A stretch of 64,000 nucleotides of DNA from Petrimonas mucosa. Lineage in GTDB: Bacteria > Bacteroidota > Bacteroidia > Bacteroidales > Dysgonomonadaceae. The stretch is taken from NCBI RefSeq assembly GCF_900095795.1, contig NZ_LT608328.1, forward strand, positions 675,001 to 739,000, given 5' to 3'. A program made the position numbers and the translations under genes. Below, piece by piece: positions 40,397-50,717 of the stretch. The first letter of the stretch is position 1. Every line of letters starts with the position of its first letter. The notes beneath the pieces were generated by a model, which searched no databases, had not been told where the DNA came from, and saw only the letters and a program-made list of their open reading frames with translations.

Positions 40397-42829
40397 TCAG
40401 GAAAGGTACTCTTCCCGTATATTGTCGGCAAAGGTCCTGAGTTGCCGGATGGTTGACGAAAGCTCCTCTCTCCATGCAGGATAGGCCGTCTCTTCCTCTC
40501 CCCGGAGCGAATCCATCCTGATCAGTGCATCGCACAGATGGCGGGCGCCGAGCTGACAGACAAAAGGATGGATCTTGTGGCAAATCTCCTGGGCTTCGCG
40601 GAAGGCTGATTCCCGGATGGATACTTCGAGTCGCCCGGTGTCTCTATAGAGGGTGTTCACAAAAGAGGAGAGGATCTCCCTTATCGTCATGGCATCATCA
40701 CCGAACAGTGCTTCAAGTTGAGGAAATTTCCCGTTCAAGGGGGGTGGCTCTTCCTTCATGGCTTCTCCTTCTCCCGAGAGAATGTCGACAAGCCTTTCCA
40801 GCCTGACAGGCTTTGTAATGAAACCGCTGAATCCTTCCGAACGGGCTCTTTTGCCGTTGTAATCGCCGTGGGCGCTTATCAGCCAGACCGGGATGCTGGC
40901 GTTCACTTTCCGGATTTTCTCCAGAATCTCATTTCCAGTGACGGTTGGCATCTGCATGTCGGTGAAGACAATGTTAAACAGCGACAGATGGTTGACAAAT
41001 CCCTCAATGTCGCGACTGTCACTGCAGACCTTCACCTTGAATCCTCGTCGCTGCAAGAACTCCCTGATCAGATTCCCCAACGGGAGATCATCTTCGAAGA
41101 GAAGGACTTTCCGGTAGTTTTTCAGCGGCGGATGAAACCCTTTGCCGTTTTCGTCTGCCGGTGCTTCCACGGGATGAAGCGGCAGTCTTATAGTGACACA
41201 GGTCCCTTCCCCTTTTCCCGATCGAACGGTAATCTCGCCGTTCAGCAAATGGACAAGCCCCTGGGTAACATACATTCCGAAGCCGTTTCCTTCGGCCTTC
41301 AGCGGGTTTTCTATCCGGGAGAATGGCTTGAATATCTCCCGGAGATCGCTTTCATTCATCCCAATGCCGGTATCCCTAATGCTGAATACCAGTCCGTTTT
41401 CGTAGTATGAACGGATGGTTACTCCTCCTTCCACACTATATTTGACTGCATTGGAGACGACGTTGATCAATATCTGTCTGAGCACCGTATGGTCCGTTTC
41501 GATGTAGCAAGGCGGCTCAATCAGCTCTTCGAGTTCAATATCCAGTTTTTTGTTTTCCGTAAGCGGCCTGAACAGCCGGATAATCTCTTCCAGCAGTTCC
41601 GACAGGTTGAAGCGGCTGAGGTGCAACTCGCCTGCATTTCTTTCAAGCCTGGAGAATTCAAGAAGATTCATGAGCATGCTCAGGATATGTTTCCCGGAGT
41701 TAAGTGCCGACCGTAACTGTTTTTTGATACTTTCCGGGATATGCTCATCCTGCCACATCTCCATGTATCCCATCATGGAGCTGAGTGGAGTCTTGATGTC
41801 GTGCGACACGGAAAGGAGCAGCTGATGGCGGCTCTCCATCAATGATTCGGTATTTTGTTTCTCCCTGGCCAGATCGAGACGGGCCCGCTGACCCTGCTTC
41901 AGGTCGTCGGCAATAAGGAGGATAATGACCAGGATCAGCATCAGTGACAGGGAGCCAATGACAACAGCAAAGGTGAAGATTCTGAGAGTGAGCCGTTCGC
42001 TACTCTCTATGCCTTGTTGCGAAACAGCAGTAGCCTCGTTGTAGAATTGGCTCAAAAGCTGGGAGATTTGCAGGGAGATGTTCTGTTCGGCAAGGATCAG
42101 TTCACGTACCCGTTTTTCTATACCTGACAACTGGGTTGAATAGTGTTCCGAAGCAACCTGGGTGACGCTTTTCAGGTCACTGTATACGGCGGTATCTATC
42201 CTGGAGGTGAGCCGGGTTTCCTGTTCCACCCGGGTTACGCTGATGATGGTGTCGGGAACCCGGTTTGGATTGACCAGCTTTTTCAGGCGGGTCCACAACC
42301 CTTTCTTATCCTTTACCACAAGGGTGGTGTCTTCGTTGGTCGTGACCACTACCGAATCGAGAACCAGGTCATTGTATCTCTCCAGTTTCCTGTTGATCTC
42401 CCTGATCGGACTTTGTGAGCGGAACTGGAGAGTCAACTGGTTGACAATCCTCCTCTTTTCGTTCAGCAACGAATCCATGCTCTCCAGGTAGAGCTCCCGG
42501 TCACGCTGCGATGCCAGCTGTTTCAGCCGGGCTATCTGAACCGGAATGGTTGCCGAAATGGAGTCGTACTGTTGTAGAACCGTCGATTTAGGATGCATCA
42601 GGTATTGGTTTAGCACCTCCTGCGCCTGTTGAACGGAAAGCACCAGGCGGTTGCTTTGTGCCAACAGTTCGTTGGCTGAGGCAATCTCCACCTTTTGAAC
42701 ATCCAGATCTCTTTTCATTCTCAGGGAGTAGATGAATATCCCTGCAACGTAAAGGATGACGATCAGGAGCAGTAACCCGATCTTCACCCCGATCCGACGC
42801 TCCAGCGAGTAGTCCGCTCCTTTCTTCAT
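40397..42829 (-). CDS. Hybrid sensor histidine kinase with receiver and HPt (810 aa)
   Basis: Membrane-bound sensor. One helix near the N-terminus (GLLLLIVILYVAGIFIYSL) and a second around LRIFTFAVVIGSLSLMLILVI bound a ~260-residue periplasmic helical sensor. Then come HisKA (LSVSHDIKTPLSSMMGYM), HATPase (DTGIGM, GNGFGMYV), a receiver (FEDD, VFTDMQMP, TKPV) and a C-terminal HPt (ICHKIHPFVCQLGA). The start is set at ATG 42829 (MKKGADYSLERR). The longer frame to 42922 would start with GTG and adds no clear domain. It faces the sigma-54 regulator gene tail to tail. Confidence 0.88.
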   Translation of the reverse strand: MKKGADYSLERRIGVKIGLLLLIVILYVAGIFIYSLRMKRDLDVQKVEIASANELLAQSNRLVLSVQQAQEVLNQYLMHPKSTVLQQYDSISATIPVQIARLKQLASQRDRELYLESMDSLLNEKRRIVNQLTLQFRSQSPIREINRKLERYNDLVLDSVVVTTNEDTTLVVKDKKGLWTRLKKLVNPNRVPDTIISVTRVEQETRLTSRIDTAVYSDLKSVTQVASEHYSTQLSGIEKRVRELILAEQNISLQISQLLSQFYNEATAVSQQGIESSERLTLRIFTFAVVIGSLSLMLILVIILLIADDLKQGQRARLDLAREKQNTESLMESRHQLLLSVSHDIKTPLSSMMGYMEMWQDEHIPESIKKQLRSALNSGKHILSMLMNLLEFSRLERNAGELHLSRFNLSELLEEIIRLFRPLTENKKLDIELEELIEPPCYIETDHTVLRQILINVVSNAVKYSVEGGVTIRSYYENGLVFSIRDTGIGMNESDLREIFKPFSRIENPLKAEGNGFGMYVTQGLVHLLNGEITVRSGKGEGTCVTIRLPLHPVEAPADENGKGFHPPLKNYRKVLLFEDDLPLGNLIREFLQRRGFKVKVCSDSRDIEGFVNHLSLFNIVFTDMQMPTVTGNEILEKIRKVNASIPVWLISAHGDYNGKRARSEGFSGFITKPVRLERLVDILSGEGEAMKEEPPPLNGKFPQLEALFGDDAMTIREILSSFVNTLYRDTGRLEVSIRESAFREAQEICHKIHPFVCQLGARHLCDALIRMDSLRGEEETAYPAWREELSSTIRQLRTFADNIREEYLS

Positions 42830-43104
42830 GGGCTGCCAGTTTTTCTCCAAAAGTAGGGATTTTTTTTTGACAACCTGGTAATCGGGTGTGGAGATTTTCC
42901 ACACTTTCCACACCTGTTCCACACATCCGGTGTAGGGTGGCGGTGCGGGTCATGTTTGTGTAATATGTTGTGTCATTGTAAAATGAGTAGGTGATGAGCA
43001 GGCGCGGGGTTTTCCTGCACGGTATTTGTCTTATAGTTGATGCTGTTTAATTAAACAGGTAAGAAGAAAAAAGGATTATCGAGAATTATTAAAAAAGGAA
43101 GATT

Positions 43105-43479
43105 ATGAAAAAAGTTATTGTGTCGATGGCGATGGCCATATCAGGTTTATTTGCAATATCCGTAGCACAGGGTGTAGCCACGGTAACGGAGGATTCCGTC
43201 CGGGAACTCCTCCTCGAAGATGATCGGTTTACCGATATCAAATTTGAGGAGTTGAACGAAAAAGTGCAGGCTGCCGTCAATGCTTTGGGTGAGACCTATA
43301 CCGTCGATTCACTCAAGTACAACGCAGAGAAGCAGGTGACGAAAGTAAAAGCGACAAGCAAGGTGGACCAGTCATCCAAGGTGTTCTATTTCAACAACGA
43401 AGGGGTGGAAATTGTCTGGGAGAAACCGGTCCTGAACATTGAAGTTGAAGAAGAGAAAGAGTTGCAGGAACTTCCCTGA
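43105..43479 (+). CDS. Small secreted protein (124 aa)
   Basis: A signal peptide (MKKVIVSMAMAISGLFAISVAQG) is followed by about 100 acidic and hydrophilic residues with two similar-looking halves (VQAAVNALGETYTVDSLKYNAEKQVTKVKA). This fits the general pattern of small PepSY-like periplasmic proteins of Bacteroidetes, but I cannot name it. The C-terminus is very rich in glutamate (EVEEEKELQEL). An AG-rich sequence (AAAGGAAGATT) precedes the ATG. A terminator follows at 43552. Confidence 0.6.
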   Translation: MKKVIVSMAMAISGLFAISVAQGVATVTEDSVRELLLEDDRFTDIKFEELNEKVQAAVNALGETYTVDSLKYNAEKQVTKVKATSKVDQSSKVFYFNNEGVEIVWEKPVLNIEVEEEKELQELP

Positions 43480-43551
43480 GCCAATCTGGCAAACACTACA
43501 CTGTCCACACGTTCCTGATTCGTTGCAAACGGCAATGGGTCAGCACAACGG

Positions 43552-43588
43552 CTCACCGCTTCGATACCGATCGATGCGGTGAGTTTTT
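43552..43588 (+). terminator. Rho-independent terminator
   Basis: CTCACCGC (43552-43559) pairs with GCGGTGAG (43576-43583) around a 16-base loop and is followed by five T. It follows the small secreted protein gene and touches the 3' end of aroE. Confidence 0.7.
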
Positions 43589-44345
43589 ACTTGCTACCCC
43601 AGATCTCCCAGGCTGCAAGTGCCTGCAACTCCAGCATCTCGGCGCCGTTCTTGACGGTGGCGCCCTGTTCCCTCCCCTTTTTTAGAAAGAGGGTCTCGGC
43701 CGGGTTGTAGACCAGGTCGTAGAGCAGGTGAGCGGGGGTAAGGAGATGGTAGGGTACTTGGGGGCACACCTCCACATCTGGAAAGGTGCCTACCGGGGAA
43801 CAGTTTACAATGATCGTGTATTCGCGCAAGATCGCCTCGTCCAGTTCACCGTAGGTAAACCTGCCGGCTGCTGCCGTTCGCGATACCTCTTTCCAGCCGA
43901 TATGCATCTCGTCGAAGACCGCTCTCACTGCTTTCGATGCGCCTCCCGTTCCCAGTATGAGCGCTTTCCTGTGAAGTTCCGGGCGGATCAGCGGCTCTAT
44001 CGAATTCTTGAATCCGATATAGTCGGTATTATATCCGGTGAGGCGGTAGAAGTACATGTTTCTGGGCTCACGCTCAATCTTGATGGTATTTACAGCACCA
44101 ATCCGTTCCGCTTCGGGTGTTATCCTGTCGAGAAAAGGGATCACCTTCTCCTTGTAGGGGATGGTGACGTTGAGTCCGTACAGGTGCTGGTTGAAGAGAA
44201 TCACTTCACGTAACTGCAGGATATCTTCGATCTCGAAGTTGAGATATTCCGCATCGATGCCTTCGCGTGCGAATTTTTCAGTAAAGAACTTCGCCGAGAA
44301 GGAGTGTTTTAAGGGAAAGCCGATCAGTCCGTAGGTGCGTACCAT
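43587..44345 (-). CDS. aroE: Shikimate dehydrogenase (252 aa)
   Basis: Reduces 3-dehydroshikimate to shikimate with NADPH in aromatic amino acid synthesis. Substrate-binding signature GFPLKHSFSAKFF (8-20), catalytic lysine in GLNVTIPYKEKVIPFLD, dinucleotide fold GTGGASKAV, and the C-terminal GAEMLELQA. The length is typical of Bacteroidetes AroE. Start and the stop of the preceding methyltransferase gene overlap as TAATG, which indicates an operon. Confidence 0.95.
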   Translation of the reverse strand: MVRTYGLIGFPLKHSFSAKFFTEKFAREGIDAEYLNFEIEDILQLREVILFNQHLYGLNVTIPYKEKVIPFLDRITPEAERIGAVNTIKIEREPRNMYFYRLTGYNTDYIGFKNSIEPLIRPELHRKALILGTGGASKAVRAVFDEMHIGWKEVSRTAAAGRFTYGELDEAILREYTIIVNCSPVGTFPDVEVCPQVPYHLLTPAHLLYDLVYNPAETLFLKKGREQGATVKNGAEMLELQALAAWEIWGSK

Positions 44346-45082
44346 TATTTTTCCGCGATGTAGAGTGTTGCAATTCCCAGCGTAAACCGTCTTAACCGGA
44401 TGTTCCGGAAGCCGTTCTTCTTCAGGATCAGCATCATCTCCCTGCCTTGCGGAAAGGCGGCAATCGACTCGGGCAGGTAGCGATAGGCCCGCTGCTCGGT
44501 TGCCACGCTGTTGGAAAGAAGCGGCATCACATATTTCGAATAGAGGGAGAAGAGCTCCTTCATCGGGGTTTTTTCGGGCGTGGTCAGTTCGAGAAACAGG
44601 AACACCCCCCCCGGTTTGAGTACCCGCAGGATCTCGCCGAAACTTTTATCGATATTCTCGAAGTTGCGGACGCCGAAGGCGGCGGTTACTGCATCGAACG
44701 ATGCTTCGGGAAAGGAGAGGGCGGCAGAATCCTGCTGTTCGAAGGTGATGGTCTGCTCCATCCCCTTCCGTTTCACCTTCTCCCTGCCAACGGCCATCAT
44801 CCCGTCGGAGATGTCGATGCCTACGATCCGCTCCGGATCCAGTATCTCGTTTGCCAGGATGGCGAAGTCGCCCGTTCCGGTGGCCACGTCGAGGATCAGC
44901 CTGGGGTGGTAGGGTTTCAATGCACCGATCGACTCCCTGCGCCAGTAGTTGTCGATACCCAGCGAGAGCAACCGGTTCAGTTTGTCGTAATTGGGTGCAA
45001 TCCGGTTGAACATGGCTTCCACCTGCTCCCTCTTGGATGCTTCGGTTTGGTAGGGCTGAACTTTTTCTACGTTATAGGCCAT
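44345..45082 (-). CDS. menG: Demethylmenaquinone methyltransferase (245 aa)
   Basis: S-adenosylmethionine-dependent C-methyltransferase of the UbiE/MenG family, last step of menaquinone synthesis. Family motifs are VEAMFNRIAPNYDKLNRLLSLG, the SAM site LDVATGTGDFAI, VGIDISDGMM, and AFGVRNFENIDKSFGEILRVLKPGG. No quinone other than menaquinone is expected in this group. It ends on the start of aroE. The menDBCE genes lie about 15 kb away. Confidence 0.95.
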   Translation of the reverse strand: MAYNVEKVQPYQTEASKREQVEAMFNRIAPNYDKLNRLLSLGIDNYWRRESIGALKPYHPRLILDVATGTGDFAILANEILDPERIVGIDISDGMMAVGREKVKRKGMEQTITFEQQDSAALSFPEASFDAVTAAFGVRNFENIDKSFGEILRVLKPGGVFLFLELTTPEKTPMKELFSLYSKYVMPLLSNSVATEQRAYRYLPESIAAFPQGREMMLILKKNGFRNIRLRRFTLGIATLYIAEK

Positions 45083-45109
45083 CTTGTGTCGTTTTAAAGA
45101 TATGGTGTT

Positions 45110-46060
45110 CTATTTCGTCAGGAAATCGAGGATGTTCCGTTCAATCCGGGCCTCCAGACCGGTTGTGTCTGCCTTGACGAACTTCTCGCCGGTGATCTTT
45201 TCAAAGAGCTCGATATACCTTTCAGAAACAGTGTTGCAGTACGCTTCACTCATTTCGGGAACCTTCTCTCCTTCACGACCTTGAAATCCATTCTCCATCA
45301 GCCATTTTCTGACAAACTCCTTCGATAGCTGCTTCTGTTCCTCGCCTCTCTCGAACCGCTCTTCGTAGCCCTCGCTGTAGAAATAGCGGGAGGAGTCTGG
45401 GGTATGGATCTCGTCGATCAGGTAGATCTTGCCATCTTTTTTCCCGAATTCATATTTGGTATCGACCAGGATCAACCCTTTCTTTGCAGCCATCTCGGTA
45501 CCGCGCTGAAATAGGGCGTATGTGTACTGTTCCAGCTGTTCGTAATCTTCCCGGCTGACCACTCCACGGGCAATGATCTCCTCTTTCGAGATGTTTTCGT
45601 CGTGCCCCTCATCGGCTTTGGTTGTCGGTGTAATCAGCGGCTTTTCGAATTTCTGGTTTTCACGCAACCCCTCGGGTAGCGTTACCCCGCACAGCGTTCG
45701 AGCTCCTTTCTGGTATTCACGCCATGCGCTTCCGGTGATATAGCCCCTGATGACCATCTCCACCTTGAACGGCTCGCACCGAATGCCAACGGTAACCATC
45801 GGGTCGGGCGATGCAATTTTCCAGTTGGGGACGATGTCGGCGGTTGCATCGAGAAACTTTGAGGCAATCTGATTGAGAACCTGTCCCTTATAGGGAATTC
45901 CCTTGGGCAGTACGACGTCGAATGCCGAGATCCTGTCGGTGGCAATCATCACCAGCCTGTCCTGGCCGATGCTGTATACATCACGGACCTTTCCGTGGTA
46001 AACACTGGTTTGTTCGGGGAAGTTGTAATTGGTTGTTGTAAGGGCGTTTGGCATATGCAC
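45110..46060 (-). CDS. purC: SAICAR synthase (316 aa)
   Basis: Phosphoribosylaminoimidazole-succinocarboxamide synthase: joins CAIR and aspartate with ATP in purine synthesis. Motifs are [13 protein letters not shown] at the N-terminus, [34 protein letters not shown] and [12 protein letters not shown]. The long form of ~315 residues is typical of Bacteroidetes. It sits in one minus-strand operon with phoH and purF upstream. Confidence 0.95.
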   Translation of the reverse strand: MHMPNALTTTNYNFPEQTSVYHGKVRDVYSIGQDRLVMIATDRISAFDVVLPKGIPYKGQVLNQIASKFLDATADIVPNWKIASPDPMVTVGIRCEPFKVEMVIRGYITGSAWREYQKGARTLCGVTLPEGLRENQKFEKPLITPTTKADEGHDENISKEEIIARGVVSREDYEQLEQYTYALFQRGTEMAAKKGLILVDTKYEFGKKDGKIYLIDEIHTPDSSRYFYSEGYEERFERGEEQKQLSKEFVRKWLMENGFQGREGEKVPEMSEAYCNTVSERYIELFEKITGEKFVKADTTGLEARIERNILDFLTK

Positions 46061-46083
46061 AATATTTTTCGATGTCCGATATA

Positions 46084-47049
46084 TTATCTCTTTTTCTCAT
46101 TGCCGTATTGATGCTCCGGCACCTCCTTCTCGTATGCCTCCACAATCCGTTGAACCAGCTTGTGGCGTACGATATCTTTTTTGTTAAACTCTACCGTGGA
46201 GATCCCCTTGATCCCCTTCAGCAGGTTCATCGAGTGGGTCAGGCCCGACTGCTGGGAGGTGGGCAGGTCGATCTGCGTCACGTCGCCGGTGACGATCATC
46301 TTCCCGTTCAGTCCCAGCCGGGTAAGAAACATCTTGATCTGCTGTTTGGTGGTGTTTTGCGCCTCGTCGAGGATGATTATCGCATCGTTCAGTGTGCGTC
46401 CGCGCATAAAGGCGAGCGGTGCGATCTGGATAATCTTGTTTTCGATATACTCCTTGAGTTTCAAGGGGGGAATCATATCCTCCAGTGCATCGTAAAGGGG
46501 TTGAAGATAGGGATCGATCTTCTCCTTCATGTCGCCAGGGAGAAATCCGAGCTTTTCACCTGCTTCAACGGCAGGGCGACTGAGGATGATCTTTCTTACC
46601 TGTTTGGTTTTTAAAGCTCTTACTGCCAGCGCTATGGCTGTGTATGTCTTTCCCGAGCCGGCGGGGCCGATGGCGAAGACCAGATCATTCGTGCCGAATG
46701 CGTCCACCAGTTTCTTCTGGTTGGCTGTCCGGGCCAGGATCGGCTTGCCGTTCAACCCGTGGATGATCAGGTTGTCCTGGTTTACAACCGTTGGAGCCTT
46801 TCCCTTCACGATATCCAGGATATCCTCCTCCTTCAGCAGGTTCATTTCGATGCTGAACTTCTCCAACTCGTGCACCTTCTCTTCGAATGTGTTCAGTTCA
46901 TTTTCGTCGCCGATCACTTTGATTACATTGCCGCGGGCTACGATACGAAGTTTCGGGAATAGCGTTTTCAGCAGTTGTACGTTGCTGTTGTTAATCCCGA
47001 AAAATACAACCGGATCCACATTTTCGAGGATGACGATGCGTTCTATCAT
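46084..47049 (-). CDS. phoH: PhoH-like ATPase (321 aa)
   Basis: Cytoplasmic P-loop protein of the PhoH/YbeZ group, probably linked to RNA metabolism. Walker A is [12 protein letters not shown], Walker B is [12 protein letters not shown], and motif [10 protein letters not shown] follows. The N-terminal ~100 residues form the KH-like part common in YbeZ proteins. The start overlaps the stop of purF as ATGA. Confidence 0.92.
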   Translation of the reverse strand: MIERIVILENVDPVVFFGINNSNVQLLKTLFPKLRIVARGNVIKVIGDENELNTFEEKVHELEKFSIEMNLLKEEDILDIVKGKAPTVVNQDNLIIHGLNGKPILARTANQKKLVDAFGTNDLVFAIGPAGSGKTYTAIALAVRALKTKQVRKIILSRPAVEAGEKLGFLPGDMKEKIDPYLQPLYDALEDMIPPLKLKEYIENKIIQIAPLAFMRGRTLNDAIIILDEAQNTTKQQIKMFLTRLGLNGKMIVTGDVTQIDLPTSQQSGLTHSMNLLKGIKGISTVEFNKKDIVRHKLVQRIVEAYEKEVPEHQYGNEKKR

Positions 47050-48974
47050 TTAGTGCCGTTTGAAAAGTTCAACGAATATTGATACACCCTGTTCTCCTGC
47101 CCTTCTACATAGTTGATAAATGCATTGTTCACCAGTCTGTTGCCGCCCGGAGTGGGGTAGTTGCCCGAGAAGTACCAGTCGCCCGTATTATTGGGACACG
47201 CCTTATGCAGATCTTCGATCGACTGGAACACGATCTTCACCTCCGCCTTGATATCCTTGTCGGTCAGCATCTCGGCAATCTTGTCCGAGATCTCCTCTTC
47301 AGTAAAGGGTGCATAGATCTCTTTCACGTAATTGACCATCTCCTCCTTCTTCTTCCGGCTCTGGGCAACGCACTTCTCATATACATCCTGGATGATGTGC
47401 TGCATGCCCCGCTCTTCCAGCAGATTGATCGCCGCTTTGAATGCGATGAATTCACTCATGCGCGACATGTCGATACCGTAGCAGTCGGGATAGCGAATCT
47501 GCGGCGAAGAGGAGACAATGACTATCTTTTTTGGATCCAGCCTGTCGAGAATCTTGATAATGCTCTGTTTCAAGGTTGTTCCCCGCACGATGCTGTCGTC
47601 GATAATCACCAGCGTGTCCTTTCCCCGCTTCAACGATCCGTAAGTAATGTCGTAAACGTGGGCTGCCAGGTCGTTCCTCGATTTGCCCTGCGCGATGAAT
47701 GTGCGCAGCTTGATATCCTTGATCGCCACCTTTTCCGATCGTACCCTTTTGGAGAGTATCTTCTCCACCTCCTCGGCAGTCAACTCATCCCGTTTCTCGA
47801 GCAGCTCGATCGCCTTGTTCTGATTGAAGCGCTTTTCCAACCCTTCCAGCATGCCGAAGTAGGCCACCTCGGCCGTGTTGGGGATAAACGAGAAGACGGT
47901 GTTGTCGAAATCATTCCCTATTGTCTCAACAATTTTGGGCACAAGAAGTTCGCCCAGTCTCTTCCTCTCGCGGTAGATATCGTAATCAGACCCCCGCGAG
48001 AAATAGATCCGCTCAAAGGAGCAGGGGGTTATTTTTTCTTTTGGTTCCAAGATCTGCCGGTTCATTATGGTGCCGTTCCGCTTCACGATAAAGGCTTCAC
48101 CGGGCTGTAGTTCACGGATATCATCTTTTTTCAGGTTGAATGCCGTCTGGATGACGGGCCGTTCAGATGCCACCACTGCAACCTCATCGTCGTGATAGTA
48201 GAATGCCGAACGGATTCCCCACGGATCTCGCAAGGTAAAGGTGTCGCCACAGCCAATCAGTCCACAAAGGGCATACCCGCCATCCCATAACTTACTGGCC
48301 CGCTTCAGCAGAAATGGTATGTCCAGCTTCTCCTCGATAAGGCGACTAATCTCCGGGCCGCTCAATCCTGTTTTGTCGATCTTGTCATACTGGTACTGCA
48401 CTTCCCGGTCGAGATAGTGGCCAAGGGTCTCCAGCATCACGAAGGTGTCGGCGTAATCGCGTGGATGCTGCCCCTCGGAGAGCAGCTGCTCGAACATCTC
48501 GTCCACGTTGGTCATGTTGAAATTTCCAGCCAGCGCCAGGTTGCGAGAAGCCCAGTTGTTGCGCCGAAGCAGCGGATGGACATAGGTGATGCCGCTTTTC
48601 CCGGTGGTGCTGTATCGCAGGTGGCCGATAAACAACTCAGCTGCAAACGGCACCGAATGTTTTACAAAGTCGATATCCTGAAGTTGTTGGGGAGTGAAAT
48701 CTCTGAACGAATCGTGCACCTTCCCGAAGATCTCCGAGATGGCTCCTGACCCCTGTGCCCTCTCCCTGAAAATGAATTCGTTGCCGGGAGACGCTTCCAG
48801 CTTTACCGCACCCAGGCCTGCACCTTCCTGTCCCCGGTTGTGCTGTTTCTCCATCAGCAGATAGAGCTTGTCGAGGCCATACTGCCACGTTCCATATTTT
48901 TTTTGATAATAGTCGAGGGGTTTCAAGAGGCGGATCATGGCGATACCGCACTCGTGCTTGATGATGTCAGTCAT
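47046..48974 (-). CDS. purF: Amidophosphoribosyltransferase-like protein (642 aa)
   Basis: First enzyme of purine synthesis: makes phosphoribosylamine from PRPP and glutamine. The start is ATG 48974 (MTDIIKHECGIAM). The frame extends upstream to 49319, but that part has no homology. C9 would be the N-terminal nucleophile after removal of a short propeptide. The glutaminase region shows QHNRGQEGAG and GHLRYSTTG, and the PRPP-binding motif is LVIIDDSIVRGTT. The Bacteroidetes long form has more than 600 residues, compared with ~500 in E. coli. Confidence 0.88.
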   Translation of the reverse strand: MTDIIKHECGIAMIRLLKPLDYYQKKYGTWQYGLDKLYLLMEKQHNRGQEGAGLGAVKLEASPGNEFIFRERAQGSGAISEIFGKVHDSFRDFTPQQLQDIDFVKHSVPFAAELFIGHLRYSTTGKSGITYVHPLLRRNNWASRNLALAGNFNMTNVDEMFEQLLSEGQHPRDYADTFVMLETLGHYLDREVQYQYDKIDKTGLSGPEISRLIEEKLDIPFLLKRASKLWDGGYALCGLIGCGDTFTLRDPWGIRSAFYYHDDEVAVVASERPVIQTAFNLKKDDIRELQPGEAFIVKRNGTIMNRQILEPKEKITPCSFERIYFSRGSDYDIYRERKRLGELLVPKIVETIGNDFDNTVFSFIPNTAEVAYFGMLEGLEKRFNQNKAIELLEKRDELTAEEVEKILSKRVRSEKVAIKDIKLRTFIAQGKSRNDLAAHVYDITYGSLKRGKDTLVIIDDSIVRGTTLKQSIIKILDRLDPKKIVIVSSSPQIRYPDCYGIDMSRMSEFIAFKAAINLLEERGMQHIIQDVYEKCVAQSRKKKEEMVNYVKEIYAPFTEEEISDKIAEMLTDKDIKAEVKIVFQSIEDLHKACPNNTGDWYFSGNYPTPGGNRLVNNAFINYVEGQENRVYQYSLNFSNGTK

Positions 48975-49126
48975 TGATGAACCTTTCAGAAATTGAGGTA
49001 CAAATTTAAGGCTATTTGAGAAAATAATGGTGCTCTTTGAAGTTAATTTTTGCTTTGGGAGTGGAGAAGCCAATGGGCTGCTAAGAAACTTTGTCTTATC
49101 TTTGCGAGAAAAGTAGGAGTTGTAAG

Positions 49127-50455
49127 ATGAATTGGGAACGATTGTTGTCTTCGGTACGTTTCGGAATGGAGGCCTACCGATCCGAAAAAAGACACGACAG
49201 GACGGAATATCAGCGTGACTATGACCGGTTGATCTTTTCGTCGCCCTTCCGGCGATTGCAGAACAAAACACAGGTCTTTCCGCTGCCCGGGAGTGTTTTT
49301 GTGCATAACAGGCTGACACACAGTCTTGAGGTCTCTAGTGTCGGGCGCTCGCTGGGGGAGAATACCGCTCGGGCGCTCCGTAAAAGATATCCCGATTCAC
49401 CGGCCCATTTCGAAGAGATGGGAGCCATTGTCTCTGCTGCCTGCCTGGCTCACGATCTGGGCAATCCCCCATTCGGACACTCGGGAGAGAAGGCGATCTC
49501 CACCTTTTTCTCAGAGGGGAGAGGATCGGTGCTGCGGGAGCAGGTGGAGCGGGAAGGGGGCAGATGGAGCGATTTTACCTGTTTCGAGGGGAATGCCAAT
49601 GCTGTCCGGCTGTTGATGCATCAGTTCAAGGGGCGTCGCAAGGGCGGCTTTGCATTGACCTATTCTACCCTAGCATCCATAGTGAAGTATCCCTATTCGT
49701 CGCAGTTGAGCGGAGGTAAAAACAAGTTCGGTTTTTTTGCTTCGGAAGAGGCCGATTACCGGTCGATAGCAGATGAGCTGGGAATACCCTGCCTCAATGA
49801 TGCACCGGTCAGGTATGCGCGCCACCCGCTGGTCTATCTGGTTGAGGCGGCCGATGATATCTGTTACCAGATCATGGATATTGAAGATGCCCACAAGTTG
49901 CGACTGATCTCTACCGATAAGGCGAAAGATCTTTTTCTCGATTTCTTTGAAGGGGAGAAGCGGCAACGGAGATTCGACAACCTCAATTTCGTGAGCGATC
50001 TCAACGAGCAGATCGCCTATCTGCGTTCTAGTGTTATCGGATTGCTGGTAAACGAATGTTCAGAAGCCTTTATGAAGCATGAAGAGGCGATCCTGTCGGG
50101 CGAATTCAATGGAACCTTGATAAAAAGTATCTCCGAAAACGCGCAACAGGCATACCGGCAATGTTCCGACTTTGCAGTCGCCAATATCTACTCTTCGAAA
50201 GATGTCTTGGATATTGAACTGGCCGGATACCGGATCATCGGTTTTCTGCTTGAAAAGCTCTCCGATGCCATACAGAATCCCACGCACACCTATTCCCAAT
50301 TGCTACTGGGGAGGATCCCCGAGCAATATGAGCCAGAAGCGGACGATCTCTACTCCCGGATACAGGCGATCGTTGATTATGTATCGGGAATGACAGATAT
50401 CTATGCGCTCGATCTCTACCGGAAGATAACCGGAATGGGATTGCCAGCAATCTGA
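49127..50455 (+). CDS. dgt: dGTP triphosphohydrolase-like protein (442 aa)
   Basis: HD-domain enzyme that splits dGTP (or other dNTPs) to nucleoside and triphosphate. The start is ATG 49127 (MNWERLLSSVRFG). Motifs are RDYDRLIFSSPFRRLQNKTQVFP, HNRLTHSLEVS, the metal site AHDLGNPPFGHSGE, and YLVEAADDICYQIMDIEDAH. A TATCTTTG box at 49097-49104 matches the Bacteroides -7 element and would start the mRNA shortly before the ATG. It diverges from purF. Confidence 0.92.
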   Translation: MNWERLLSSVRFGMEAYRSEKRHDRTEYQRDYDRLIFSSPFRRLQNKTQVFPLPGSVFVHNRLTHSLEVSSVGRSLGENTARALRKRYPDSPAHFEEMGAIVSAACLAHDLGNPPFGHSGEKAISTFFSEGRGSVLREQVEREGGRWSDFTCFEGNANAVRLLMHQFKGRRKGGFALTYSTLASIVKYPYSSQLSGGKNKFGFFASEEADYRSIADELGIPCLNDAPVRYARHPLVYLVEAADDICYQIMDIEDAHKLRLISTDKAKDLFLDFFEGEKRQRRFDNLNFVSDLNEQIAYLRSSVIGLLVNECSEAFMKHEEAILSGEFNGTLIKSISENAQQAYRQCSDFAVANIYSSKDVLDIELAGYRIIGFLLEKLSDAIQNPTHTYSQLLLGRIPEQYEPEADDLYSRIQAIVDYVSGMTDIYALDLYRKITGMGLPAI

Positions 50456-50512
50456 TCCGAATTGTTGACAAATTGTAAGCAAATATTCTTTATTGATTTT
50501 TTATTGAAAATA

Positions 50513-50545
50513 TTTGGGTGTTTTTGTTTTATTTTTATAAATTTG
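50513..50545 (+). promoter_or_regulatory. Candidate promoter in the gap before the lipoprotein gene
   Basis: TTTG (50513-50516), a spacing of 21, and TAAATTTG (50538-50545) match the Bacteroides promoter. The transcript would start near 50552 and run through the hairpin at 50590-50621. A second -7-like box, TAATTTTG, lies at about 50693-50700 and is closer to the lipoprotein ATG. Confidence 0.5.
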
Positions 50546-50589
50546 CAACGTGGTTTTTTCATAATAGTATTAGATTTAAGGTTAACATG

Positions 50590-50621
50590 TTTGGCAGGGT
50601 GTCGCGAGATATCCTGCCAAA
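50590..50621 (+). repeat. Hairpin in the leader before the lipoprotein gene
   Basis: TTTGGCAGG and CCTGCCAAA enclose a 14-base loop (GTGTCGCGAGATAT). It is 45 bp downstream of the first candidate promoter and 97 bp upstream of the ATG. It could be part of a small RNA or a leader structure; no U-run follows directly. Confidence 0.4.
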
Positions 50622-50717
50622 ATTATTTCAGGATTCATCCACTCCCGATGTAAAATAGTAGCAAAATATTTTCTACCCTCCACAAACTTTTTTAATTTTG
50701 TTTCAAGATTTTACATT

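Noticed and set aside
48975..49319. N-terminal extension of PurF by 115 residues
   Set aside because: The extension is low in homology, overlaps the divergent dgt start and promoter, and would move the catalytic cysteine far from the N-terminus.
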